Positions 26,044 to 34,162 of a stretch of 59,058 bases of DNA are shown piece by piece. The position numbers and the translations under genes were made by a program. Every line of letters begins with the position of its first letter. Position 1 is the first letter of the stretch. The stretch spans positions 1-59,058 of the forward strand of contig JAUQPP010000003.1 of the NCBI GenBank assembly GCA_030550315.1, read 5' to 3'. The notes under the pieces are model-generated. The model was not told the origin of the DNA and did no database searches. It saw nothing but the letters and a program-made list of their open reading frames with translations. This stretch comes from Thermotogota bacterium. GTDB taxonomy: Bacteria; Thermotogota; Thermotogae; Thermotogales; Fervidobacteriaceae.

Positions 26044-27051
26044 TCAAATCTTGCGCAACCCGTTGATATACTTGATTTCACCTGCGCTCTTGAGAGGAAT
26101 GGTTTTATAGGCCATATTATGGTATGCAACAATCCTTCTTATCGTTCTCGTGCGAGACCTCATAACTATTGATTCGGTTATTGCTACGTTTTTCTGGAAT
26201 CGCACTCCACGTAGCATATCTCCGTCAGTTACGCCGGTAGCTGCGAATATAACGTTGTCTGACTTTATGAGGTCATCCGTACGGTAAACTTTTTCAAGAT
26301 CATACCCAGCTTCTATAACCTTTGAGCGTTCATTTTCGTCCATCGGCCACAGTTTGACTTGAATTTCACCACCTAAGGATTTTAGGGCAGCTGCTGCAAG
26401 AAGTGCTTCCGGAGAACCGCCTATGCCGATGTATATGTTGACGTTACTCTCCGGCAGGGCCGTTGCTATAGCCGCTGCTATATCACCGTCGCTTATCAAC
26501 TTGATGCGTGCTCCAACGCGCCTGATTTCCTCGATGATTTCCCTATGTCTGTCCCTGTTTAAAACAACGCATGTAAGCTCAGAAATTTCCATCCCCAGTA
26601 TTGCTGCCGCAACCCTGAGGTTCTCTCGAATCGTTGCATTTATATCGAGCTTTCCCGCAAGTTCTGGTCCCACGGCCAGCTTGTAGGAATAATACGTCGG
26701 GAGGAACTCAATGCCACCTTTCTCCGTTGCCGCGATAACACTTATGGCATTTGGTAGTCCAAAAGCAACAAGTCTTGTTCCATCAATAGGGTCCACAGCA
26801 ATATCGAGTTCCGGGTCATCATCAGCCCACCGACCAACCCGTTCGCCGATGTACAACATCGGAGCTTTGTCCTTTTCACCTTCACCAAGTACCACAGTGC
26901 CTTTCATTTCAATATAGTCAAGCATTCCACGCATTGCGTCGGATGCAGCCTTATCAACGATTTCCTTATCACCGCGTCCAAGGTAACGGCTCGCCATAAG
27001 TGCGGCAGCTTCTGTTACTCTCACGAGCTCTAAGGTGATTTCCTTTTCCAT
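26044..27051 (-). CDS. glpX: Class II fructose-1,6-bisphosphatase
   Basis: Removes the 1-phosphate of fructose 1,6-bisphosphate in gluconeogenesis. The 335-residue product has LELVRVTEAAALMASRYLGRGDKE, VLGEGEKDKAPMLYIGE (metal Glu), DIAVDPIDGTRLVAFG (the D-P-x-D-G-T metal site), and GIGGSPEALLAAAALKSLGG. ATG 27051 follows GGGGGGTG; the open frame extends 13 codons upstream without support. Its leader contains two direct TTAGCATACC repeats. Confidence 0.94.
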   Translation of the reverse strand: MEKEITLELVRVTEAAALMASRYLGRGDKEIVDKAASDAMRGMLDYIEMKGTVVLGEGEKDKAPMLYIGERVGRWADDDPELDIAVDPIDGTRLVAFGLPNAISVIAATEKGGIEFLPTYYSYKLAVGPELAGKLDINATIRENLRVAAAILGMEISELTCVVLNRDRHREIIEEIRRVGARIKLISDGDIAAAIATALPESNVNIYIGIGGSPEALLAAAALKSLGGEIQVKLWPMDENERSKVIEAGYDLEKVYRTDDLIKSDNVIFAATGVTDGDMLRGVRFQKNVAITESIVMRSRTRTIRRIVAYHNMAYKTIPLKSAGEIKYINGLRKI

Positions 27052-27102
27052 ACACCACACCCCCCGGTAAATCGAAAGTGAAGTCCACACGGAGCGCTTA
27101 AC

Positions 27103-27138
27103 ACCATAAAAATTTTACCATCCCGTTTGGGGATGGCT
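27103..27138 (-). terminator. Terminator-like hairpin ahead of glpX
   Basis: Minus strand CCATCCC (27136-27130) pairs with GGGATGG (27124-27118) with a short loop, followed by TAAAATTTTTATGG. It can end the upstream two-gene transcript and lies in the glpX leader. Confidence 0.55.
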
Positions 27139-27152
27139 AAATTATTGGAGAG

Positions 27153-27182
27153 TTAGCATACCACAATTTCAATTAGCATACC
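27153..27182. repeat. Two 10-base direct repeats TTAGCATACC
   Basis: Exact copies at 27153-27162 and 27173-27182, start-to-start distance 20 bases, i.e. two helical turns. On the minus strand each reads GGTATGCTAA, so they may be tandem -10 elements or a repressor half-site pair for glpX. Confidence 0.55.
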
Positions 27183-27225
27183 GAAAAATGAGGCTAAATC
27201 CTTCGGGTATTAATAAAATTTTTCT

Positions 27226-27819
27226 TTATTTTGAAAAATCGCGTATAATATCTATGTTCAAATCGATGAGAGTTACTTGATTCCTGTACGGTACTTTACT
27301 GAAGTAGTATCCGTCAGAATTTTTGGTAAGCGGTATTGGAGCCGTGATTACGGTCTCTTCGAAAGGTTCTCCGGGACAGACACAATAAAATGGAAACATC
27401 TGGGATATCATCCAAGCAATTTTCTTATCTTCGGTCACCAGGATGTGCAGTTTTCGCTTTTCGAAAGATCTTAGTTTGTTTACATGAAACTCTTTCGCGT
27501 ATTCAACGTTCGTTCCCTTAATGAGAACTTCTTTTCCTACGAAAGCCATGTCCTTTGAGCGAAAAAGATTCTTGTACTCTTTAATGAGCTCTTGCGGAAT
27601 ATTTTTTCCTACAATGATGGACGCAGCTTTTAGTTCTTCCTTGTACATTCTAACAAGTTCGTCAAATTTCTGACCGTCAAAATGTATGATTGCGATGGTA
27701 ATAGTTTTACCCGCGTATTTGCTTTTGCTCGTGCGCTTGGTTAACTCAGAGAACACTCTTTTAACTTTGTTTAAAAGTTCTCGGCAAATTTTGAAAATCT
27801 TTACCATCGAGTTAATCAT
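27226..27819 (-). CDS. Unknown protein encoded with an NlpC/P60 enzyme
   Basis: A 197-residue protein I do not recognise. It is basic at the N-terminus (KICRELLNKVKRVFSELTKRTSKSKY), then has alternating strands and helices (TITIAIIHFDGQKFDEL, KLHILVTEDKKIAWMISQMFPFY) and ends TLIDLNIDIIRDFSK. No signal peptide or membrane helix is seen. It overlaps the end of the NlpC/P60 gene by four bases (ATGA), so the two proteins are made from one message. Confidence 0.7.
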   Translation of the reverse strand: MINSMVKIFKICRELLNKVKRVFSELTKRTSKSKYAGKTITIAIIHFDGQKFDELVRMYKEELKAASIIVGKNIPQELIKEYKNLFRSKDMAFVGKEVLIKGTNVEYAKEFHVNKLRSFEKRKLHILVTEDKKIAWMISQMFPFYCVCPGEPFEETVITAPIPLTKNSDGYYFSKVPYRNQVTLIDLNIDIIRDFSK

Positions 27820-28364
27820 TCTACGACCACCAATATCCTTCCAAACGCGTACTTTCTCCCGCTTAGACTCAGTATCGGGCGCCTATCTACCTTGTTTTGA
27901 TGGATACCATCCGGCATCTCCGCGGCATCCCAACACCAGAAAACACCCTGGGAATCGATTTGTTCAAAGACAGCAACATGGTCGTATACACCGTCTTCGT
28001 TCATATCAAAAAAGATGAGATCCCCCTTCCTAAGCTCCTTGATGTCCTTTAAAGGCTTAGTGTTGTATTTAAAGAGATTATCAGCTGTTACGTCGAACAC
28101 CAACGTGTTTTTGTATACAAATTTTTTGAAACCAAGCTTGTTGAGTAAAAAGATTACAAGTCCACTACAATCTATTCCGTACTCGGAAGTTCCACCCCAG
28201 ACATACGGTGTGGATTTCAGGTTGCGCAGAATCTCGAATATCCTTTCCACTTCCCCAGCTGTTAATTCCCTCATTTTGAAAGGTGCGTTTGTCGTGCTTG
28301 AGAAAGCTACTACCACAGCAAGAATGAAAAATACTTTGATAGGGTACAAAGTGCCGTTTTTCAT
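27816..28364 (-). CDS. Exported NlpC/P60-type cysteine peptidase
   Basis: A 182-residue protein with an N-terminal hydrophobic signal (LYPIKVFFILAVVVAFSSTTNA). The core has the papain-like triad of NlpC/P60: Cys in Y-G-I-D-C-S-G-L-V-I-F, His in D-H-V-A-V-F-E, and a third polar residue in the next strand. P-Y-V-W-G-G-T-S and L-R-K-G-D-L-I-F-F-D are family motifs. Likely cuts peptide cross-bridges in the wall. The start ATG 28364 has GGAGGTG ten bases upstream. Confidence 0.86.
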   Translation of the reverse strand: MKNGTLYPIKVFFILAVVVAFSSTTNAPFKMRELTAGEVERIFEILRNLKSTPYVWGGTSEYGIDCSGLVIFLLNKLGFKKFVYKNTLVFDVTADNLFKYNTKPLKDIKELRKGDLIFFDMNEDGVYDHVAVFEQIDSQGVFWCWDAAEMPDGIHQNKVDRRPILSLSGRKYAFGRILVVVE

Positions 28365-28432
28365 AACCAATTGACACCTCCGAACATGGTGAAATTCCAA
28401 AGATTATTCTACCATGAGAATATATGTCGTGA

Positions 28433-28438
28433 TATAAT
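28433..28438 (+). promoter_or_regulatory. -10 box ahead of asnS
   Basis: TATAAT preceded by TGA, 40 bases ahead of the start of asnS; no clear -35 element. Confidence 0.4.
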
Positions 28439-28477
28439 TTAAGCATGAGGATATGTACTTGGAAGGAGGTTACTTCA

Positions 28478-29776
28478 ATGCGCTGGGTGTATGTTGAAGA
28501 ACTGAAGAAGTACGTTGGCGAAGAAGTTGAACTAAGAGGCTGGGTCCGGAGGAAGCGCTCCAGTGGAAAGATCGCCTTCATTGATTTTAGGGATGGTACA
28601 GGATTTGTACAGGTTGTGGTTGAGAAATCGACGGTTGGTGACGAACAATTTCTGAACGCCGATAAACTTAGGTTGGAGTCTTCCGTTATAATACGCGGAA
28701 AGGTTCGGGAAGATGAAAGAGCGCCCGGTGGGGTTGAAGTTTTGGCAACAGAAGTGCATCCCGTTCAAATTCCGCAGGAAGATTTCCCGATTCAGAAGCC
28801 AGACCACAGTATAGATTATCTCATGGAACACAGACATCTTTGGCTTAGGTCGAGGCGGCAGTTCCATATTATGCGTGTAAGGGATGCTGTCATAAAGGCG
28901 ATAAGGAAGTTCTATTGGGAGAGAGATTTTGTTCAAATAGATACACCCATCTTTACTGGTGCAATTGGTGAAACGGCTGGTAACCTTTTCGAAGTTGATT
29001 ACTTTGACTACGGTAAAGTTTATTTGACTCAAACCGGTCAGCTTTATCTCGAAGCAGCATGCATGGCATTTGGAAAGGTCTACAACCTTGGACCGACTTT
29101 TCGTGCGGAGAAATCTAAAACAAGAAGACATCTTATCGAATTCTGGATGAACGAAGCCGAAGTGGCTTATTACAACCATGAAGACAATATGCAACTTCAG
29201 GAGGACCTTGTTTATTACATCGTCCAGTATGTTTTGGAACATGCCTATGATGACCTTGTTGCCATCGGTCGCGATGTTTCTAAACTTGAAAAAGTACAAA
29301 AACCGTTCCCGAGAATGACGTACACAGAAGCGGTGAAGTTTCTTCAAAACCGTGGATTTGACATAAAATGGGGAGATGATTTCGGTGGTGATGAGGAAAC
29401 TGTTCTGGCAAAACAATTCGATAGCCCAGTTTTCATAACACACTATCCAAGGCAGGCGAAAGCGTTCTACATGCAGCCAGATCCAACGAATCCAGAAGTA
29501 GTCCTTTGTGACGACTTGCTTGCACCTGAGGGATATGGAGAAATCATCGGTGCTTCGCAACGTATACACGATTACGACCTACTTGTCGAGAGACTAAAGG
29601 AGAATAACTTACCTGTTGAGAAGTACGATTGGTACCTGGACTTGAGAAAGTTCGGTAGCGTTCCGCACAGCGGTTTCGGACTTGGAGTTGAAAGAACAAT
29701 AGCATGGATTGCGGGGTTAGAACACATCAGAGAAGCAATACCGTTTGCCAGAACACTTTACAGAGTGCACCCGTAA
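28478..29776 (+). CDS. asnS: Asparaginyl-tRNA synthetase
   Basis: Class II synthetase that charges tRNA-Asn. The 432-residue product starts with the OB-fold anticodon-binding domain (EVELRGWVRRKRSSGKIAFIDFRDG) and has motif 2 FNLGPTFRAEKSKTRRHLIEFWMNEAE and motif 3 GFGLGVERTIAWIAGLEHIREAIPFART. The YIxxMQPDPTN and catalytic-site FEVDYFDYGKVYLTQTGQLYLE fit AsnRS. Start ATG 28478 follows GGAAGGAGG. lysO begins one base after its stop. Confidence 0.94.
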   Translation: MRWVYVEELKKYVGEEVELRGWVRRKRSSGKIAFIDFRDGTGFVQVVVEKSTVGDEQFLNADKLRLESSVIIRGKVREDERAPGGVEVLATEVHPVQIPQEDFPIQKPDHSIDYLMEHRHLWLRSRRQFHIMRVRDAVIKAIRKFYWERDFVQIDTPIFTGAIGETAGNLFEVDYFDYGKVYLTQTGQLYLEAACMAFGKVYNLGPTFRAEKSKTRRHLIEFWMNEAEVAYYNHEDNMQLQEDLVYYIVQYVLEHAYDDLVAIGRDVSKLEKVQKPFPRMTYTEAVKFLQNRGFDIKWGDDFGGDEETVLAKQFDSPVFITHYPRQAKAFYMQPDPTNPEVVLCDDLLAPEGYGEIIGASQRIHDYDLLVERLKENNLPVEKYDWYLDLRKFGSVPHSGFGLGVERTIAWIAGLEHIREAIPFARTLYRVHP

Positions 29777-29777
29777 C

Positions 29778-30074
29778 ATGGTTTGGTACGTGCTTGCCGT
29801 TTTCTTCGCAGGATTTTTCTTGGGAAAGTTTCTTAGCGCAAACTGGATAGGTAAGTACAAGGTAATCCTTGTACTTACCTTTTTCCTTCTCTTCTCACTT
29901 GGTTTGAAGATAGGTAGTAACGATGAGCTATTTAGGAAAATCGATCAAATCGCCGTCTACGGATTCGTAATTGCGGCTTTTGGAAGTGCGGGAAGTTTTA
30001 TCTTCGCTTTTTTGATGGAAAAACTCCAGGAAAGTTATTCGGAACGCTCACAAAAAGGAAGTAGAATGAAATAG
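29778..30074 (+). CDS. lysO: LysO-type exporter, N-terminal subunit (split gene)
   Basis: A 98-residue, three-helix membrane protein (WYVLAVFFAGFFLGKFL, KVILVLTFFLLFSLGLKIG, AVYGFVIAAFGSAGSFIFAFLME) that matches the first domain of the LysO (YbjE) lysine/thialysine exporter. It is a separate gene here, followed by the C-terminal part 23 bases downstream; in enterobacteria the two are one protein. The start ATG lies one base after the asnS stop with no good Shine-Dalgarno, so translation may be coupled to asnS. The coding sequence hosts a perfect hairpin (29849-29884). Confidence 0.82.
   Translation: MVWYVLAVFFAGFFLGKFLSANWIGKYKVILVLTFFLLFSLGLKIGSNDELFRKIDQIAVYGFVIAAFGSAGSFIFAFLMEKLQESYSERSQKGSRMK
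29849..29884 (+). promoter_or_regulatory. Intragenic terminator-like hairpin in lysO
   Basis: A 14-bp perfect stem (29849-29862 with 29867-29880), a TAAT loop, and a run of five T immediately after. It is inside the lysO frame, 71 bases from the start, and encodes the sequence K-Y-K-V-I-L-V-L-T-F. Free of translation it would fold and stop RNA polymerase; a ribosome loading well on lysO would disrupt it. Seen directly; attenuation is inferred. Confidence 0.75.
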
Positions 30075-30097
30075 AGTTATCGAAAGGGGAACAAAAT

Positions 30098-30676
30098 ATG
30101 CAAGCCTTGGTTTTGCTATCTGCCGTTATCTTGGGATTAATTATAGGTAGGATTTTTCATTTCACGCTACCGGATTGGTCAACGGAGTTTATCCTTTATG
30201 CTCTGGTGTTTTTTGTGGGACTTGATTTGAGTAAAGAGAAGATTGGGAGAAAGTTCGTGCGAAGGATTACAATCGCCGTTCTTTCAACAGTTTTGGGCAC
30301 GCTGAGTCTTTCTTTTGTCTCCTCATTCTTTCTGCCCTTGAAAAAACTCGAGGTATTGGCCGCAGCCTCTGGGTTTGGTTGGTACAGCCTTTCCGCAATT
30401 CTTATCACGAGTTCTTACAGTGCCTACCTCGGCAGCATCTCGTTCTTTTCGAACGTTCTGAGAGAACTCATAGGTATCGTTTTCATACCGTTTGGAATAA
30501 AAATATCTAAATTGGGGACAATCTCCGTTGCCGGTGCCACATCCATGGACACGTTACTCGGATTGGTTGCCTCCTACTCGGACCGTGAGACGGTGCTAAT
30601 TTCGTTCGGTCACGGCTTTATTGTTTCGATGCTGGTACCAGTAATGGTTAACTTTTTCCTCGGACTTTTAAAATAG
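30098..30676 (+). CDS. lysO: LysO-type exporter, C-terminal subunit (split gene)
   Basis: A 192-residue membrane protein with the second LysO domain: FVGLDLSKEKIG, AAASGFGWYSLSAILITSSYSAYLGSISFFSNVLRELIGIVFIPF, AGATSMDTLLGLVA and FGHGFIVSMLVPVMVNFFL. These match the core of E. coli LysO closely. It works with the N-terminal piece encoded just upstream. GAAAGGGGAAC precedes the ATG. Its stop overlaps that of the convergent GGDEF gene by nine bases. Confidence 0.88.
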   Translation: MQALVLLSAVILGLIIGRIFHFTLPDWSTEFILYALVFFVGLDLSKEKIGRKFVRRITIAVLSTVLGTLSLSFVSSFFLPLKKLEVLAAASGFGWYSLSAILITSSYSAYLGSISFFSNVLRELIGIVFIPFGIKISKLGTISVAGATSMDTLLGLVASYSDRETVLISFGHGFIVSMLVPVMVNFFLGLLK

Positions 30677-32260
30677 AACATCGATCTCTGATAACACCGT
30701 ATTTTTTCCGGATTTCTTTGCCAGGTAGAGGAGTTCATCTGCTCTTTTCAGAACCGAGATTCCGTCCTGGTCATCTTCCCGATATATTTTTGTTACACCA
30801 GCGCTAAAGCTAAGAGTTGATTTCCCAATTACTTTGTTATGAAGCTGTTCCAGTATTCTTTCAACTGCTTTCTTCGCATTTTGCTCGTCTGTTTCAGGCA
30901 TCAGAATTACAAATTCGTCCCCACCGTACCTTGCACACAGATCTGTAACCCTCAGGTTTTCTTGAAGTGCCTTGGCTACTTCCCGCAGTGCAAGGTCTCC
31001 AGCATCATGTCCATAGGTATCGTTAATTTGCTTTAGCCCGTCCATGTCAAGCATAACCACCGTCGATGTAAGTCCGTATCGCTTAACGCGTAGTATCTCT
31101 GTTTTTAGAGCCATCATAAAGTACCTTCTGTTGAAGAGGCCGGTCAGTGCATCCCTAAACGACGCCTCTTCGAGTTTTTGAATGTAGTAAACCCTTTCAA
31201 AAAATGATAGTATTACTTGAAGAATGCTTTTCAAGCAACTATCTGAAACGTACTTTGGGAGCTTTTTGATGTGAAATAGAAGAGTAACAGAACCTTCTGG
31301 AAACTCCTTATCCATCCTCTTAAGTTGTAGTTCGACGAACTTTTCCTCCGCATCCGATATCAAGTTAAATATCTTTTCGTTTTCGTCTATCTTTATCAAA
31401 CAGGTCAAGTAATCGAATCCACAGTGTTCGGAAAGGTACGCACGTAATTTATCTAACGCAACGTGATAGTCGGCCTCTGAGGTTATGCTTAGCAAGCGAA
31501 TAAGCGTTTCTTCCTCGAAGTCTTTTACCTTTTGCTCGGTTACGTCAATCCCGACACTAACGGTACCGATGTTTTTCTCACCTTTCTTCAGTAGTCTGTT
31601 TTCCCATAAGATAGTTAGTGTTTTGCCATCTTTTGTGATAATCTCGTTTTCGAAGTTCTGTCTCAGTTCAATATCACCGTCCATGATATCCTTGAAAACT
31701 TTCTTGACCGTCTCTACTTCGGAGGCGGGAACAAAAACTTCGAACCAGTTCTTTCCCAACACCTCGTGTAGTCTGTAACCGGTTTTTTGAAGCGCGTAGG
31801 AGTTTATATAAGTTATCCGAGCTTCTCTATCGAGTGTCACGAAGAACACAGGAGCGAATTCAAGATACATGGTCAGTGTTTCTAACCTTTCGTTTATATA
31901 CTCATCGATAAGCACTTTCTTAGTTATTACTTCCCCAAGGCATACGACTTTGTCCTCTACCTTTAGGCATGTGAAACGGTAGAAATCTTTAACGTCCTTA
32001 ACGGTCTCAGTTATCGCGTTGATATCCGCTTTGATAAAATCACGTAAAAAATTCCACACTATCTTACTTTCGCGTCTCAATTCATCAAAACTGAACTTTT
32101 TCAAACGCTGTGGTACGTTTACCGACGAAATGATGTTTCCCGTATTCATATCGAGAACAATTATAAATATTTCACTATCCGAAACGATTTGGATAATCCT
32201 GTCCAAAATGCTTTGATTTCCATTGAAAATACTTCTCCCATCGAATTGCCAGCTGTTCAT
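30668..32260 (-). CDS. PAS-GGDEF diguanylate cyclase
   Basis: A 530-residue cytosolic signalling enzyme making c-di-GMP. An unassigned N-terminal part (1-125), then a PAS domain (about 130-240: FAPVFFVTLDREARITYINSYALQKTGY and VGIDVTEQK), a GAF-like linker, and a GGDEF domain with Y-G-G-D-E-F intact. R-V-T-D lies five residues before GGDEF, matching the feedback I-site RxxD, so product inhibition is likely. Between the Shine-Dalgarno GGAGGT and the ATG is a 12-base palindrome (AGGTAATTACCT) that can hide the ribosome site. Confidence 0.92.
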   Translation of the reverse strand: MNSWQFDGRSIFNGNQSILDRIIQIVSDSEIFIIVLDMNTGNIISSVNVPQRLKKFSFDELRRESKIVWNFLRDFIKADINAITETVKDVKDFYRFTCLKVEDKVVCLGEVITKKVLIDEYINERLETLTMYLEFAPVFFVTLDREARITYINSYALQKTGYRLHEVLGKNWFEVFVPASEVETVKKVFKDIMDGDIELRQNFENEIITKDGKTLTILWENRLLKKGEKNIGTVSVGIDVTEQKVKDFEEETLIRLLSITSEADYHVALDKLRAYLSEHCGFDYLTCLIKIDENEKIFNLISDAEEKFVELQLKRMDKEFPEGSVTLLFHIKKLPKYVSDSCLKSILQVILSFFERVYYIQKLEEASFRDALTGLFNRRYFMMALKTEILRVKRYGLTSTVVMLDMDGLKQINDTYGHDAGDLALREVAKALQENLRVTDLCARYGGDEFVILMPETDEQNAKKAVERILEQLHNKVIGKSTLSFSAGVTKIYREDDQDGISVLKRADELLYLAKKSGKNTVLSEIDVLF

Positions 32261-32343
32261 AAAGGTAATTACCTCCCGCCCATTTTAAGAGCCGCAGAAT
32301 TGAAAGAATAGTTGCTTTAGTTCGTGTCTATTTTACCACGATA

Positions 32344-32352
32344 TGGTATAAT
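32344..32352 (+). promoter_or_regulatory. Extended -10 promoter element for the CNNM-family gene
   Basis: TGGTATAAT with no clear -35; 55 bases ahead of the start of the CBS-domain gene. Confidence 0.5.
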
Positions 32353-32406
32353 AAAATTCGTAAAACCAAAAAATTATAACTAACGTTACAAACGGAGGTG
32401 CGACTT

Positions 32407-33744
32407 GTGGAGGATCCGCTGAGTTACATCTGGAGTATCTTTACAATAGCTGTACTCATACTGCTTTCGGCATTTTTCTCAGCATCCGAAACGGCAATGA
32501 CATCCGTCAGTCGACATAAACTTCGTGATCTTGCTCGAAAGAAACAAGAAGAGGAGGAGAAAAGCGAGATCCACCTTTTCAACAGGTTGCTCACGGGCTT
32601 GCTGATATCCAACAATCTTGTTAACATTCTTGCTTCTTCGATAGCGGCCGTAACAATTTCGCGGGTTGTAACCTCGGAATCATTATCGGCAGTTATTTCC
32701 ACGCTGGTAATGACGTTTGTGCTACTTATTTTTGGTGAGATAACTCCAAAAATTTTGGCAAGGCAGAATGCGGAGCGTTTCTTTGAATCTAGCATAAAGG
32801 TGGTTGTTCCACTTTCTAACGTACTATCGCCTTTAATCACGCTTTTCGTAAAATTATCGAACGTATTTGTCAAACTCTTTGGAGGGCAGGTAGTTCAAGA
32901 TGCGCCGTTCATTACGATTGATGACATTGCTTCGTACGTGGAGATAGGTCGTGAAGAAGGGTCAATAGATCACGAAGAGGGACTTATGATAGAGCGCACA
33001 ATCGCCATGGATGAGACACTTGTCAAGGAGATAATGATACCGCGTATAGATATCGTGGCTGTTGAAGAGAATCAGAGTGTAAGGGAAGTTGTCGAGGTCA
33101 TAGTTCAAGAGGAGTATTCCCGCTTGCCAGTCTACAGGGAGACCATAGATAACATCGTTGGAATATGTTACGCCAAGGATATTTTGTCGTTCATTGCTTC
33201 GCGTGGAACAGAAGTGCTCGATAAGGTACGCGCGAAAGAATTAATGCGTGACCCGCTTTTCGTTCCAGAGCAGATGCCTGTTTCTGAACTATTAAAGGAG
33301 TTCAAATCCAAGAAAATGCATATGGCAATCGTGGTAGACGAATACGGTGGAACTTCTGGAATAGTGACTTTGGAGGATATACTCGAGGAAATATTTGGGG
33401 AAATTATGGACGAATACGACGAGCATGAATCTTTGCGAATCAAGCAGATAGAGTGGAACACTTACCTGGTTGATGCTACGATTTCACTTAATGACCTTGA
33501 GAGAGAACTGAGAATTGAATTTCCAGAGGGGGAATTTGAAACACTCGCCGGGTACTTGCTTGATAGATTCAAGCACATACCCAAGGTTGGCGATCAAGTG
33601 AAAGAGGGTAGCACCACCTACAAAGTAGTTGCTGCCTCAAGGAATAGGATAGAGAAGGTGCTAATAAAGATAGAGGATAAGAAAGAGAAAACAGAAAAAA
33701 ACGAGAGGACGGATGGTGAGCCGGATGAAAAATCACGAAATTGA
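32407..33744 (+). CDS. CNNM/HlyC-CorC-type CBS-domain membrane protein
   Basis: A 445-residue protein of the UPF0053/CorB type, implicated in Mg2+ or other cation efflux. N-terminal DUF21 has about four helices (IWSIFTIAVLILLSAFFSASETAMTSVSRHKL is the family entry). Two CBS domains follow (EIMIPRIDIVAVEE to LSFIAS; ELMRDPLFVPEQMPVSELL to IVTLEDILEEIFGEI), then the CorC/HlyC C-terminal domain (LVDATISLNDLERELRIEFP). GTG 32407 is chosen after GGAGGTG. It overlaps the start of cdd by 20 bases. Confidence 0.92.
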   Translation: MEDPLSYIWSIFTIAVLILLSAFFSASETAMTSVSRHKLRDLARKKQEEEEKSEIHLFNRLLTGLLISNNLVNILASSIAAVTISRVVTSESLSAVISTLVMTFVLLIFGEITPKILARQNAERFFESSIKVVVPLSNVLSPLITLFVKLSNVFVKLFGGQVVQDAPFITIDDIASYVEIGREEGSIDHEEGLMIERTIAMDETLVKEIMIPRIDIVAVEENQSVREVVEVIVQEEYSRLPVYRETIDNIVGICYAKDILSFIASRGTEVLDKVRAKELMRDPLFVPEQMPVSELLKEFKSKKMHMAIVVDEYGGTSGIVTLEDILEEIFGEIMDEYDEHESLRIKQIEWNTYLVDATISLNDLERELRIEFPEGEFETLAGYLLDRFKHIPKVGDQVKEGSTTYKVVAASRNRIEKVLIKIEDKKEKTEKNERTDGEPDEKSRN

Positions 33745-34135
33745 AAAGCTTATTGAACGCGCAGTAGAAGCGATGAAGAACGCCTACGCACCTTATTCGA
33801 ATTTTAGAGTTGGAGCCGTAGTTGTTGCTAAAGATGGGAGCATCTTTACTGGTGTTAACGTCGAAAATGCTTCCTACGGTTTGACCATCTGTGCCGAAAG
33901 AGCGGCTATTTTTAAAGCGGTTTCTGAAGGAGTACGTGAGTTCGACACGCTTGTTGTTGTTGCCGATACTGACAGCCCAGTTTCACCATGCGGCGCTTGT
34001 AGGCAAGTCATGGCAGAGTTTGGGAATTTCCGCGTTATTCTTGCTAACATCAGAGGTGAGTATATAGAAACATCGGTTTCGGAATTATTGCCGTTGGGTT
34101 TCAGTGGTGACAAATTAAAGCAAGGTAAGGGGTAA
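33725..34135 (+). CDS. cdd: Cytidine deaminase
   Basis: A 136-residue tetrameric-type cytidine deaminase that salvages cytidine and deoxycytidine to uridines. Zinc ligands are C56 (T-I-C-A-E-R-A with catalytic Glu58) and P-C89-G-A-C92. YAPYSNFRVGAVV is the family N-terminus. ATG 33725 follows GGATGGTGAG, inside the end of the upstream gene. Confidence 0.95.
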   Translation: MKNHEIEKLIERAVEAMKNAYAPYSNFRVGAVVVAKDGSIFTGVNVENASYGLTICAERAAIFKAVSEGVREFDTLVVVADTDSPVSPCGACRQVMAEFGNFRVILANIRGEYIETSVSELLPLGFSGDKLKQGKG

Positions 34136-34162
34136 AATCTTTGGTTGAACAAGAGGTGGAAT

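Noticed and set aside
28532-29569. 345-codon minus-strand frame across asnS
   Set aside because: A shadow: asnS has all synthetase motifs on the plus strand, and this frame shows no recognisable domain.
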